A stretch of 64,000 nt of DNA from Colletotrichum lupini. Taxonomy: Eukaryota > Ascomycota > Sordariomycetes > Glomerellales > Glomerellaceae. The DNA is taken from NCBI RefSeq assembly GCF_023278565.1, contig NC_064673.1:248001-312000 (forward strand), written 5' to 3'. Shown here piece by piece: positions 11,315-24,401 of this stretch. Position 1 is the stretch's first letter. The number at the start of each line of letters is the position of its first letter. The translations under genes and the position numbers were made by a program. Below the pieces are notes generated by a model. The model was not told the DNA's origin and did not search any database. It saw only the letters and a list, made by a program, of their open reading frames with translations.

Positions 11315-13717
11315 GGTTGTGGTCGTCTCTGGGCGTGTCGCGGGAAAGGAGACGAACGATTGAGGGAGACGGCAGGTTGAGGGTAGCGAGGCCGCTGGTG
11401 AGGCTGGTGGACGGTGGAGAGAAGAGGATGACGGGAGTCCCTCTGGGTAATGCGCTCGGCGCGGAGGAGCAGGTTGGAAGCACTTGACTTGATCAGGGAC
11501 CAAGCGGGAGTGGCAGATGCGCAGGAAGCTCCGGAACGCACGGACGTTGACGGAGGTTGGTCCTTTGTATCCGTAGGCGCAGTACCTCTACTACGTAGGT
11601 CCTGCTATCTAAATTCCTTGGTGTGTAGGGTATTCGAGGTGTTGGATTTGGCTTAAGCAGTCGTGGTTTGTTTATGTTGTCGGTGTTGTATTTCGAGAAA
11701 AAAGTGTATGTAACAAACAAGTTGAATAAACCAGAGGGAGGAGGGTGATGATGTCGATGGTCAACCGGGGCTAAGCAAGGTTGTACTTGTTGGTACCCAG
11801 GTCAAGAAATCAAGCAGGTTACAGGCCCAGGAGAGGGTTGTTCAGGTAATGGAAGTAGGCACAAGGTAAGCAGGTACTGTAAGTATGGTACCCGTACGAC
11901 CAAGGTATAGGTACTGTGCAAGGTAAAATAGGTATGCTCGCAATGGGGGCTGGCTGTGCAAAATGCTGTGCTGCGTTAAGCCGTGACGAGGTACGAAATG
12001 CGCGTGTTAAGGCGGAAAGGTGACTTTGTGAGCGTGTGAGGTACTTCGAAGAAGGGGGAAGAGGGGGCAATGGGGGCCGGATGGAATGTGCGAGACTTAC
12101 GTAGGTAGGTACCATTTTTCTCCCAGTTCGATGGCGGGGGCGGGGAGGGGCCATTGATGTAATTGTACAGCCATCGCCTCGATTACCTAAGACACCTCTT
12201 GCTCTCGACTTTGGCTGCCTTAGATTGCAATTGCGACACTTGACTCTGCCTCTACCTTACCTTACGGAGTACACTAGGTACCCAACGCGACGCTGGTGAA
12301 GCGAAGCAATGTTCAGCACGTGGTCTAGCAGAGCCTGGACTATTGCCTTGCCGTACCCGTGGACATTGCCAAACCTCATCTTCGAAGAGTGAGGCAAGCC
12401 GCTCAAGCAGAGTGATGGACCCATAGGTACCCAATAGCCCAAACTGGGGCGAGAGGTACATCCCAATTCCTCAGTGCTCACATCTGAAGCAAGCTGAGGT
12501 AAGGTACCTCGACCTGCCACCCGAATCAATGCGAGAAACGCGGTGCCTTCTTTACGGAGTACCTTGAGGTAGGTAACCGCGGGAAGCCTGTTTGGATTCG
12601 GACAAGTCGGGTACCCGCGAGACCTACGGATAGTGTAGGTACTTTACCCTTCCGCGTATCCAAGCAGACGCCCGAGGTACCCGACGACCAACGGCCACCA
12701 GCCACAACGGCTTGCGTAAGGCAAGCTCGCTCTCGTTTCGCCTACGACTACTTGTGTAAGCCAGCGTACGACAATCTCAGGCTGCCGTTTGCCATATTTG
12801 CCTCATTCCCGATTCATGATACCTACTTGCCGCTACACTACGTGAGATGAAGTCTAGCCAAGACGTCGAGTCATCACCGGGAGAATCGACGACGACGTGC
12901 ACGCGTGGCTCGCCAGGCACCACAACACATGTTCTGCACGTCCACGACGCTCTCGGCTCTCCATCACGGGGACGGACGCGGAAACGAGACCTCCAGACCT
13001 GGCTGTCCGCGAGAGTCTTCCGGACCGCCGGGACCCATCAGCTTTTTTTCTTCTTTCTCTTTGACGTGGTTCGCCTCATATGGTTTCCCCTGCATGATAC
13101 TTATGTAAAGCAGCCTGGAAGGTCTCATGAGGCATAAGGGGCTATTGCAATCGTACCCAAGATCTCGAAATAACCTCGCCCTGTGCAAGGCCCCGATGAC
13201 CGATCTCCCGCTCCGTTTATGCTACTGCCCACTTGCACAGTCCAAGCAACTAGACGCCCCCTTACTCTCTAGCCCATGAATGCCTAAGCGCCCAAAGTGT
13301 TCTCCAGACCTGCCCAGCCTTGAAATAGATTGCCAACCGTCAATCTGCCCGTAGGCCGCTCTAGGCAATTTTCTGGAACGACTAGGTTCAGGGAAGTTTG
13401 ACCAAGATATGCATCATGATCCCGGCACATGACTGGTAAAGCACTGGTTAAAAGATGCACTGTGTTGCTTGTGGCAAACTCCTGACCAAGTACAGTGCTT
13501 CCCTAATCTGAGCACAGTCCCCGCACCGAATCGCCCCCACCTCGAATTTTCTGATCCTCCGTGGCGATACCCTCATCGCGACCAAAGGAATCTCACCTCA
13601 ACTTCGTCGTTGTCTCCTTCACCACTCTTAGAGCACCCGTCTGTGGCTTGGACGCTCTAATACCACAGAACCGGATAATCACCTCTCTGCTCCTCACCCC
13701 CGCCATCCACATTCGCC
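11315..13717. other. Divergent intergenic region rich in GGTACC/TACGGAGTAC motifs
   Basis: This 2.4-kb region between fimbrin and the RING-like gene has no supported coding sequence. About 11760-12700 is unusually dense in GGTAC, AGGTA and TACCT words. It also carries two TACGGAGTAC-like palindromes (about 12262 and 12553). Confidence 0.5.
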
Positions 13718-14544
13718 ATGGCAGCCGTATGCAAAGCCTGCGAGGACCCCCTCATCATCACAATCGACCCAGACAGCGAAGACGAAGACAACCAAACCGG
13801 CGACGAGCCCCAGAACGTCCCCGATGATCTCGAGCTCCCCTGCGGCTGCCACTTTCACTGGTAAGCCCCCTCATCCCTCTCACCACCCTTACCCCCTCCG
13901 GTCCTATTCGAACACCAACTAACAAACCCAGGCAATGCCTCCTAGACCAATCTGAACAAACAGCCCTCTCCCTCTCCTGCCCCTCCTGCACAACCTACCT
14001 CCCAACCCAAACACCCACAGGCGAACCCGCAATCCTAACCCGCTACGTAAACGAAGGCGGCCTCCAAGACAGCCTCGACATCCTCCCCACCATCACCGAA
14101 GAAGCCTACCTCGCCTCCAACCCAGAAGCCCGCCCCGCCCGCGCATACCACCTCATGTGCTCGGAGGGCGACGTCCAAGGCATCGTCACCCTCCTCCAGG
14201 ACGCAAACGAGGAACTCGCGGGCGACGTCGCCGCGCTCGGCCAGCTGATCCGCTACCAGGACCCTCTCGCTGGAGGGAAGAGCGCGCTACACGTCGCGGT
14301 GGAAAAGGCGCAGGAGGAGGTGGTCTGGTTGCTTCTGTGGATCGCGTCGCGGTTGCCGACGGACGTGTTCTCCGCTGCGGCGCGGCAGGCGGCTGAAGGG
14401 CTGCAGATTGTGAGGCTGACCAACGATGTGGGCGAGGACATTCGCGCGCTCAAGGCCGAGAACGGGTCGACGGCCGAGGATGTGGCCAAGGGGTTGCCTG
14501 CTGGTTGGGGTGCCTTGGTTGATGCCGGTGTTCTGCGTGCCTAA
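13718..14544 (+). CDS. Small RING-like zinc protein with ankyrin-like C-terminal half
   Basis: Two exons (13718-13860, 13932-14544) give 251 residues. The N-terminus has RING-type ligand spacing: C5 and C8, then C42, C44, H45, H47 and C50, then C64 and C67. A 33-residue acidic linker lies between the first two ligand groups. The C-terminal half contains helical pairs resembling ankyrin repeats, with the core GKSALHVAVEKAQEEVVWLL. RING proteins are usually E3 ubiquitin ligases, and ankyrin repeats often bind substrate; the role here is inferred only. The intron splits the codon for Trp48 inside the finger and has clean GTAAGC and CCCAG signals. Its 3' end lies only 168 bases from the end of the convergent DDHD phospholipase gene. 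I do not recognise a named ortholog. Confidence 0.8.
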
Positions 14545-14712
14545 GTTATGTTGAGAGATGAGAAGTCAAAAAAGATACCCAGCCTATTGTGGAAGAATTG
14601 TACAATGCAACGAGACACTCATACGTGACGAGACATCTTACTTTTTAACGTGAAATACCATTGTATTGATCAGGTCGCCCATCCCAAACGTCTAGTCTAA
14701 GTTATGGCACGT

Positions 14713-17700
14713 CTACTTTCGGTCTGCTCGGCTTCTATTAGAGAGAAGTTGGGAAAGGATAAAGTGGCTGACATCCTCGTCAGACCAGTAACTCATGTGC
14801 GACGCAATCGTGTTCATGGGGTTGAAGTCGAGGACGCTCCTACTGCATGTTAGTATATAGACTCAAGTAAGACACAAATCAGTTACTCACTCTTGAATGC
14901 TGTAATCGACGCGCCCGTTGCGATTCAGGGCCCGGACTTTCATCTCCTCCCGCCGCAGCTTCTGCGCCTTACGCTCTGCCTCGAGCCAGTCCGCGGCGCC
15001 GCCGTCGTCGTCCGTCTTGGCCAGTGCCACCCGCTTCTCCTGGAACTTGGAATACAACGTCTCGAGCTCGTCGTCAATCAGCGTCATCTCATTCCCGCTG
15101 ATGCTGGTACGGCCAATCATCGACTTGGAGTCCGCCAGCTGCTTCTTTCGTTCATTCGTCTTTTCCCCAAGCTTCGACACATCCGAAATTACGCCGCTGT
15201 CTGCAATGTTCGTGCCTGCTCCTGACACCTGCTGTGGCGAGTTGGCCGAGTTCATCTTGGCTACGTCCTCGTTGGTGAGACCGAGGCTGCGATTCAGAAT
15301 GTTGCTTGCTATGCCTGCACTCAAGCTAGACCATAGCCCACTGACACTCTGACCAACTTTCATACCGATGCCCGAGAGGCCTTGTTGCGCCACGTTGCCA
15401 AAGATGCCCTTCTTGGTGTACGGCAAAACTTGTGGCTTCAGGGAGGACATTGCAGGCGAAATCAGGGGCTCGAGACGGTAGCTGATTGGATCTGACGGAT
15501 GAAAGACGTTGAACAGCTGCGAAACCTTTGGAGACGAGACAGAATAGGGGAGGCCGGTGATTGCGGAAACACGATGCGTAGGAGAAGCTGGATTCGCGGC
15601 GAGGAATGGGTCGTCCATCAAATCCGGGTTCAGGGGGCTTTCTGATGGCCGGGAGTTGGGCAAGTGGCGAGCCGCGATTGTCCTAGATTTGTTAGTCAAC
15701 TCAGGCTCAACAAGGAAAATGCAGCAACGTACCGTCCCTTGAGCATCTGGAACAACCCCACCGGAGACCCAAGGCAATAGAAATCTTCCACGTCGAACTC
15801 AAATCGCAGCTCATTGGCTTCTCGATCCCGATGGGCCTCCATCTTTTCTTGTGCCGGCCAGAATCGGAGGGGATTCCGAGGGGTTTCCAACGTCTTTTGC
15901 TTCTCCTTTTGCCGGCACAAGATATCAAACATGATGGCCGAGCCGAGGGAATGGCCAACAACATGGACCTTGCCCTTGAACTCTGGGTTCCGTTCCATGA
16001 ACAACTTGAAGATACGGTTCGACTCCTTCAGCACAATCTCTGAGATCTGTTCTCGGTATGCACTCTGATACAGGAGAACATCTAGCGCAAGGTCGGATAT
16101 CAAAGACCTGGCAAACGCCACGCCTTCGATGGTGATGTCCTCTAAGGAGGGGTCTTCTGAATGATTAGTCGTGTCCCCCAAACTTCAGGCCAGTCACTTA
16201 CATTCGTCCTCGTCTTGGGCACCGTCACCAATATCTTGTTCCTTTTTCTTTTCCCGTCTCTTGGGGAAATCGAGCAGGTGTCTCCAGCACACTGGCAAAA
16301 CCTGCACACGGCAGTTTCGAGGGCCGTCTTCCAGCTCCGAGTAGAGTGCCCTCAAGTCAGCAGAGCTGGAATAGACCGATTTGATGTTCTTGCGCAAAAT
16401 GTTGACATCGTGGACGAAGTTCACGCTCTCCATGCTGTGAAAGTTAGTCTTTCAAGTAGACAATTTGCCAAATCTTTAGACTTACCGTATGCCGAGGAGC
16501 TGACCGATACCGTGAGTGACTAGTACCAAATGTTCAATTTCTCGCCCTTGGGTTTCGCCAAGCTGACCGTTGTAGTCGTTTTCGATTTCCTTTTCCTCTC
16601 TTTTCCGAATCTCCTCTTCTTGTTCCTCCTGGTTACGCTCAGCCCCTTCCATCAGCGAGGAGATCTGCCGTTGGAGGGAATTTTCCCTGCCATCTTCCTC
16701 CTCCAGCAGAGATATCTCGTCGGTTGACTGCGACGGCCTGGAAGATGGTGGCGCAGACCTCCTCTTGAGCAGTTTCTGCTGCTTCTCATCCAGCTGCGGG
16801 GTTGCGGTAGGGTCGGTTGGCGTCGCCGGCTGTTTCTGTTGTTTTTTGTTCTTTGCCACGTCAGAGTAGCCCCTGACCAGCTTGACACCGCTCATGTAAC
16901 CACCGCCCGAGAATCTCTCATACATGGTTGACGTCACCCATGAGAGCATGCTGTCTGAGGTGAGCCACGCGGTGCCTGCATCTTGATATGTCGCGATGTT
17001 ATTCATCCAGGCGCCAAACAAGCGATGCGAAGAGGGCTGGTGTTGGTTCTGCGGCCCCGGCGACTTTAGGCTCCCGTCGGTCGTAGGAGTTGTAGCTGCT
17101 GCGGCCTTGAGATTCTCGACGGACGCTTTGGGCGTCACATCCTTGGCTTTGGGGTCCTTGTTCTTCGGGTCGTTGCGAACTCGCGGCTTGGGATATGTCC
17201 ATGGCTTGACCTTGAGATACCCCTCCTCCAGCTGAGAAGCTAGGTTCTCCTCGCATGGCCGCAAAGACGAACCCTCGTCGTAGAACCAGGTGCCGCGACG
17301 CACTTCGTACACAGGGCCCAGCCAGTAGACCGGGCCCAGCTCCCGGTTTTCGATATCGACATCAAAGAGGTAGTCCTCGTTCACGGGAACGCGCGTTTTG
17401 GGGGTCTGGGTACCCTCCGGGCTGGTCTCTACGCTGCTGTGCGCGCCCTCATCGTCGGTATTCTGGCGACCACGTTTGGAGCCGGACGAAACGTTGCGCA
17501 ACGATCGTTCTCCTCTTCGCTTCTCTGAATCCTCCAACAAACGCTGGTACGCCGTCTCGATTGCACGAGAATCTAGCTTGGAAAATGGCAAAAATTTCTT
17601 TGGCTGGATCGGGGGCTTGGCATCTTCGGCAGGCTTCGCTTTGTCTCGGAGGAATTGTGGTTTGCGCTTGGGAACCTGGGCAGCATCGAGTTAGTCTGAA

Positions 17701-17983
17701 AGTGGGCAAATTTTGTGCTGACGATGGGGAGTCTCACATCAGTTGCGTGGTACCAAAGGACGTTCAGTGGAGGGCAGTCGGAGGGGTAGGTCTTGATGCT
17801 CTGGCCGTATAAGTGGGTGATGCTGTGATCGCCAGGACGGGATGTCGGGACGGGCACGGGCTGTGGAGGAGGATCCTTGGGCGTCGGTGTTGAACTCCGG
17901 CTGCCGGCCCAAGGGTTGATGGAGTCGACAGCGGACGAGAGGTAGGACTTTTCTGGTTTGCGGTCAGCACCGCCGGGAGCCAT
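14713..17983 (-). CDS. DDHD-domain phospholipase (PA-PLA1 / Ddl1-like)
   Basis: Six exons (17983-17738, 17675-16486, 16434-16202, 16153-15733, 15682-14891, 14842-14713) give about 1003 residues. The family hydrolyses phosphatidic acid and related phospholipids; the yeast member Ddl1 is mitochondrial. A lipase motif GHSLGS places the nucleophile at about Ser625. The DDHD domain opens with LGSPVGLF. The four metal-type residues are visible in HPSDP, RVDYSIQ, ASHMSYW and WSDED. The last two lie in the final exon, which I placed from a GTGAGT...CTAACATGCAG intron; stopping at 14887 would lose them. The start is the first in-frame ATG. The frame is open for about 54 more codons upstream, rich in Arg/Ser/Thr and nearly free of acidic residues but lacking an ATG, so an upstream exon with a mitochondrial presequence is possible. 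Confidence 0.88.
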
Positions 17984-19861
17984 GATCTGCGAGTGGGCCG
18001 AGTGCCATTCGGCGGAGGTGTGACGAGATGCCCAGGAGCGGCGAGAGGTTGCGGTGATGTAGCTGTTTATATATGTGCCGGAGAGGTTCGGCGGTCTGCA
18101 GTGTCGTCCCCAAGCCTGTCTGGAGCGAAGAATCGCGGGCGCCAACGTGACAGAGGCAGCAGCAGACGGGCACTTATCAGTGCGAGTGCGTCACCGGAGT
18201 CCTCTTGGGGGGGAGGACGTGACCGACTGTCGGGGAGAGCAGTGACCGGTTTGGAGGGCAGTTTCGGGGGGAGCTTGGAGCTGGTTGGGCGGGAACCAGG
18301 AATGCTGGTTTCAGACTGGAGCAGTGGTGCAGGGTTAAGGCGGCGACAGTAAGGTGAGAGAGATCGAACGAAAGTCAAGAGAGAGAGCAAGGTTGGGGGG
18401 TTGACGGAATCTTGTATGTATTTAGGTAAAGCTGGGCGAAGGAGGAAGATGGAAGAGCTCAGGAAGAATGAGTTTCCAACAAGTCGCGGGGCTTTGGCTG
18501 CTTGGCACTACTATCAAAGGGGACAACGTGTACTTGCACTTTTGGGGGTATTTGCTCTTACGGTAAGTACCTTTTCTGAGGCAGGTAGGTATTTGTGAGG
18601 TAAGGTGTCCAGTCGGTAATGGAGGCTTACATGAGAGTGGACAGTTCTGGATCAAAGGGAAATACGCGGTAAAGGAACACGAGGCCGCCTACCCATCTGC
18701 AGGTGCTTCCCCAGGCACAGGATCCGTAGTGAACAGAGTATTCGTATCTTTGTATCCGTACTCCGTATGGGCTATGATGGAGGTGGATGAATGAAGGGCG
18801 CAGACGGCCCCAGTCAGCTGCACTTGGACATGGGGAGCTCCAGCTTTCAGGGACCCCATGACGCAGTTTGCAGTCCCGTGTAAATGGAACAACGGTGGAA
18901 TGCAAGCCGAAGGGCCGCCTTCCGAAGTACCTTACAGTGACACTACACTAACGGTCGGGTACAGAGGTCTGGAGGTGCTCTTGATGCTTACCTCATCTCC
19001 CGTCAGAAGCGAGCCAGCTGCACCTCACTCATTGCAGACTTGAAGACTCACCAACCACTGCGCCGCTTATCCGTACCTACATAAAGTATACCTCATACCT
19101 AGGTGCCTAGGTACTTGTACTTGCACCGAAAGACTCACACCGACAGCTGCGATGCCTCCAGGTACTTGAATTTCTGCTCATGGTCATGATGCTCCAGTCC
19201 CATCACATTTCGGAACAGGTAATAATGGTTTGGCAATTTCAAAGGCTGGTCAATTATGGCATGGAAATAAATCTCAGACTCGTCTAAGTAAATCACAGGG
19301 CATGCAATAGGAAGTCTGCCTTACCTAAGCTTGCTAAGGCAGTTTCCTACGCGACCTACCTAGGGACGAAGACTTGGGAATCTCCACTATCAACTGGCAC
19401 TGAGCAACAGATACGTACCCGTGAGTCGTCGCGCATGGCAGTGGGCGGGGCGAGCTGTGTTTTTCGATGGTGGGGTACGACCTACATGCCGTCCCTCATT
19501 CCCACGCTAAGCCGTCGCCTTATCCAGTTGTCCCGCCGTGCCTCCATCTTCACAAAATTTCCAGCGAGGCCGACTCCAATTCAGCCATCCCGACGACGAC
19601 TTGAACCATTCCACGCCTTCGTACCGATCCCCAATGCGCAACACACCGTAGCATTTTGTCGCACCGAACCTCCCGTCGTCCGTATCTACCAAACTACTGA
19701 CTTCGGATCTCGATCATGACCTTGCGCCGAATGCGAAAATCCACCACCATCGATTTCCTCCCGTAGACTTCGACCTCACCCTTCCGGGTTGACTCACCCG
19801 CCACTGCCGCCGCCGCTTCCTCCCAACCGAACCAAACGAGCGCGCTCCACGAGCAATTGCA
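17984..19861. other. Divergent promoter region between DDHD phospholipase and RPC1
   Basis: A 1.9-kb spacer with no supported gene. It contains a TACTCCGTA palindrome (about 18759) and CCTAGG/AGGTAC words around 19090-19120. The last 400 bases are C-rich and are probably the 5' UTR of the polymerase gene. Confidence 0.5.
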
Positions 19862-22800
19862 ATGGCGACCACTACCACCGTGACTCCGGTCAAGTCGCAG
19901 CTTGTCGATAAGCTGCCCAAGCGATTCAGAGGCATCAAGTTTGGCATTCAGTCAGTCTCCCACATACCCAGCTCATGCCATAAACCGAAGCGCTAACTCT
20001 GTCCGCTTGCTCCCAGGTCCAACCAAGATATCGCGAACCAAGCCGTCCTCGAAGTTTCCGATCGCCTCCTGTACGACATCGAAAAGAACAGAGCCCCGTA
20101 TCAGCATGGTCCTCTTGACCCCCGTCTTGTAAGCGACTCCCAACGATTCATCCATGAGACGATCTAATGTGTTGGCCGACAGGGTACCTCAAGCAAGACA
20201 GGCAAGTGTTCAACATGTGAGGAATCGCTGCAAAACTGCACAGGCCATTTCGGTCATGTCAGACTTCCTCTACCGGCCTTTCACATTGGCTACCTGCGCT
20301 TCGTCATGATGATATTGCAGGACATCTGCAAGGTGAGCATTCCCAGTTTCCCTCGTAATGACTGCCGCTGACAGTATCCAGGACTGCGGCAAAGTCCTAC
20401 TCACAGAGAGCGAGAAGAGATCGTTCCTCAAGGAGTTGAGGCGACCCTTGCTCGACAATCTGCGACGGACGCAGATTTGCAAACGAATCAACGAGCAATG
20501 CAGAAAGGTCAAGAACTGCATGTACTGCGGTTCCGTCCAAGGCCAGATTAGGAAAGTTGGTGTTCTCAAGCTCGCCCACGACAAGTTCGTCACATACAAC
20601 AAATCCACTTCGGCCAAGAAGATCCCTCCCGAGAGCAAGATCAAGTTCGACGAGTCCTTCGTTGAGGCCAGAAAGAACAATGGCGAGCTGGACAAGCACT
20701 TGCGCAAGGCCATGGAGGATATGAATCCTCTGAGGGTTCTCAACCTTTTCAAAATGATCAGCCCCACCGACTGCGAGCTTCTTGGCCTGGACCCCGCCGA
20801 GGGCCGTCCTGAAATGTTTATCTGGCAGTTCCTTCCTGCGCCTCCTGTGTGCATTCGACCATCAGTAGCCCAGGACAACGCGAGTAACGAGGACGATATC
20901 ACAACAAAGCTGGCAGACATTGTCTGGGTTAGTGGCATGATTCGCTCGGCACTACAAAAGGGCTCGCCAGTTCAGACCATTATGGAACAGTGGGAGTATC
21001 TCCAGCTCCAGGTTGCCATGTACGTCAACAGTGACGTGCCAGGTCTGCAACAGCCGGGATTTGGCAAAGCCGTGAGAGGTTTCTGCCAGCGGTTAAAGGG
21101 AAAGCAGGGTCGATTCCGTGGCAATTTGTCCGGAAAGCGTGTCGACTTCTCCGGACGAACCGTCATTTCTCCCGATCCCAACCTTGGCATCGACCAGGTT
21201 GCTGTTCCCCAGCTCGTCGCCAAGAACTTGACCTACCCGGAGCGAGTGTCAGACTACAACATTAAGAAGTTGAAGGAGTGCGTTCGCAACGGCCCCAGCA
21301 TCTGGCCTGGCGCTCAGCAGGTCATCAAGAACGATGAGGGAGGCTACAAAATCTCCTTGAAGTTTGGTAACCGAAACCAGGTCGCCCAGGATCTCAAAAT
21401 CGGCGATGTCGTCGAACGCCACCTGGAAGACAACGACATTGTTCTTTTTAACCGTCAACCGTCTCTGCACAAGCTCAGTATCATGAGTCATTTGGTGAAA
21501 GTGCGACCGTGGAGGACGTTCCGCCTCAACGAGTGTGTATGCGGCCCCTACAACGCCGATTTTGATGGTGACGAGATGAATCTTCACGTACCGCAGACAG
21601 AGGAAGCTCGCGCCGAGGCCATCAACCTCATGGGTGTGAAACACAACCTGGCGACGCCCAAGAACGGAGAGCCCGTCATTGCGGCTACGCAAGATTTCAT
21701 TACCGCCGCTTATCTTCTGAGCAGCAAGGACAACTTCTTCGACCGCAAGACGTTCACGTACATCTGCATGCACATGATGGACGGCAAGGTCCACCTCGAC
21801 TTGCCCCCTCCTGCCATTCTAAAGCCCAAGGCTTTGTGGACCGGCAAGCAGGTCTTCAGCATGATGATGCGACCCAACAAAGACAGTCCTGTCAAGATTA
21901 ACCTTGACGCCAAGTGCAGAGAATACAAGGCGAGAGCCGGACAGTGCCCTGACATGGATCCCAATGACGGATGGTTGGTGATTCGCAACTCCGAAGTCAT
22001 GTGCGGTGTCATGGACAAGTCGACGGTCGGATCAGGAAAGAAAGATTCAGTGTTTTATGTTATCCTGAGAGATTTTGGTCCTGATGCGGCCGTGGTTACG
22101 ATGAACCGACTTGCCAAGTTGTGCGCAAGACATCTCACAAATCGAGGCTTCTCCATCGGTATTGGTGATGTCTTCCCCACCGAGAAACTGCTCGAGAGGA
22201 AGAGCACGCTTGTCAAGGGTGCAAGCATAGAGGTCGATGTCCTCATTGACAAGTACAAGAAGAACAAGCTCGATAAGGCGACGGGTTGCAGCATGGAGGA
22301 GACGCTAGAGAACTCCATTTCGGGTCTTCTCAGTAAGGTCAGAACGCAGGCTGGTTCTCACTGTATCGAGACTCTCAGCAAGAACAACGCCCCGCTGGTC
22401 ATGGCCAAGTCTGGATCCAAGGGTTCAGAAATTAACGTGGCCCAGATGGTTGCCCTAGTCGGACAGCAGATTATTGGCGGCAAGCGTGTTGCCGATGGTT
22501 TCCAGGACAGAACGCTTCCTCACTTCCACAAGAACGCGCCTCAGCCGCCGTCCAAGGGATTCGTCGAGAACAGTTTCTACTCTGGGCTTCTGCCCACCGA
22601 ATTCATCTTCCACGCCATGTCTGGTCGTGAAGGTCTGGTCGATACCGCTGTCAAGACGGCCGAGACCGGTTACATGTCACGCAGACTGATGAAGTCTCTG
22701 GAAGATTTGTCAACGCAGTACGACGACACTGTGCGGACATCTGGCGGCGGTATCGTTCAGTTCCAGTTCGGTGCCGACAAACTGGACCCCGTCGACATGG

Positions 22801-24401
22801 AGGCCACTGCGAAGCCTGTCAACTTTGACCGAACCTTCTCTCACGCTGAGAACCTTACTTGGGATAATGACGAGGCTGCCTTGCTGCCCAACGAGATGGT
22901 TAAACTCTGCGACAACTTGCTTGCTCGAGAACGCGCGCGCTATCCCAGAAAGTCGCTGTTGGGTGATCTGACTCTTGATTACGACAACGAGGAAGAAAAG
23001 TACACAGACGAGCACGAAGGCGCCAGAGACTTCTTGCGATCACTAGAGTCTTACATTGCCGGACGTGCCAACAAGCTTGCTCGTGTGATGGAGCTTACCG
23101 GCCTGACAGCCAACGCTGACAGCATGGACGTTGACATTGATGAGGATGAGGTCAAGGCCAAGAAGGCTTTTGCCGACAAGGTCGCCAAGATGTCCGAGAC
23201 GACATTGCGACTCTTTATCAAACTGTGTTTGGAAAAGTACAAAAAGGCGCACGTCGAGCCCGGACATGCCGTCGGAGCTGTTGGTGCGCAGTCTATTGGT
23301 GAGCCCGGTACGCAGATGACCCTGAAGACTTTCCATTTTGCTGGTGTCGCCGGTATGAGTATCACCCAGGGTGTACCCCGTATCAAGGAAATTATCAACG
23401 CCTCCAAGACTATCAGTACCCCCGTCATCACCTGCCCGTTGATGCAGAACAGGGAGATGACAGCCGCGAAGATTGTCAAGGCGCGTATCGAAAAGACGTA
23501 TGTTGAGGACATCCTGAGCTACATTGAGGACGAATGGTTCGCCGAGTCGGGAAGTGTCGTTCTCAAGGTCGACATGGATGCTTTGTCCGACATGCAACTA
23601 GGCATTACCCTGGGCGATGTGGCCGAGGCTATTTGCAAGCACAAGAAGATGAAGGTGTCGAGGTCCGATATGCACATTGGCGCCGGGAGAATCGAGATCC
23701 GCGTTCGCCTCGACGAGTCGGCGGCTTCCAAGCGGTCTGTCAAGGCCAAGCCCGTGGATGAGCTTGGCGATCTCTTGGTGCGAGCCAACTACCTCCGCCG
23801 AACGATCCCGACCGTGGCCATCTCTGGTTACCCCGAGGCCACTCGTGCCATCATCCAATCGTCCGAGGACGAAACTCACACGGTTCTGGTCGAAGGTTAT
23901 GGGCTTCTCGCTTGCATGAACACAGAGGGTGTCGAGGGACGAAAGGTCAAGTCCAACAACATTATGGAGTGCAGAGACGTCTTGGGTATCGAGGCCGCAA
24001 GAAGCACAATTGCCTTTGAAATTGGCGAGGTCATGGGTGACATGGGTATCGATCCGCGTCACATGCAGCTGCTTGCTGATGTCATGACCTACAAGGGCGA
24101 GGTCCTCGGTATCACACGATTCGGACTGTCCAAGATGAGAGACAGTGTTCTCCAGCTGGCCTCGTTCGAGAAGACGCCAGACCATTTGTTCGAGGCGGCT
24201 GCCGGTATGAAGACGGATCAGATTGAGGGCGTGAGTGAGTGTATCATCATGGGCCAGACCATGAGTGTAGGAACCGGCGCGTTCCACGTAGTGCGCCGCC
24301 TCGCCATGGAGAGGGGAGATGTTGGGCAGCGCAAGACTATTTTCGAGGATGCATGGGCTGCGCAGACGGCGCTCAAGCGCAAGTCTAGGCGGACTGTTTA
24401 A
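19862..24401 (+). CDS. RPC1: DNA-directed RNA polymerase III largest subunit
   Basis: Four exons (19862-19950, 20017-20128, 20183-20332, 20382-24401) give 1456 residues, close to the yeast C160 subunit. It forms half of the active centre of RNA polymerase III, which makes tRNA, 5S rRNA and U6. Visible are the N-terminal zinc ligands (KCSTCEESLQNCTGHFGH and NCMYCGS), the bridge and trigger region around GEPGTQMTLKTFHFAG, and the magnesium-binding loop NADFDGDEMNLH at about 21556. The sequence GKRVDFSGRTVISPDPNL is typical of largest subunits. Pol III identity rests on overall length, absence of the Pol II heptad tail, and wording around the clamp and foot. All introns lie in the first 520 bases, and the fourth exon is uninterrupted for 4 kb. 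Confidence 0.95.
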
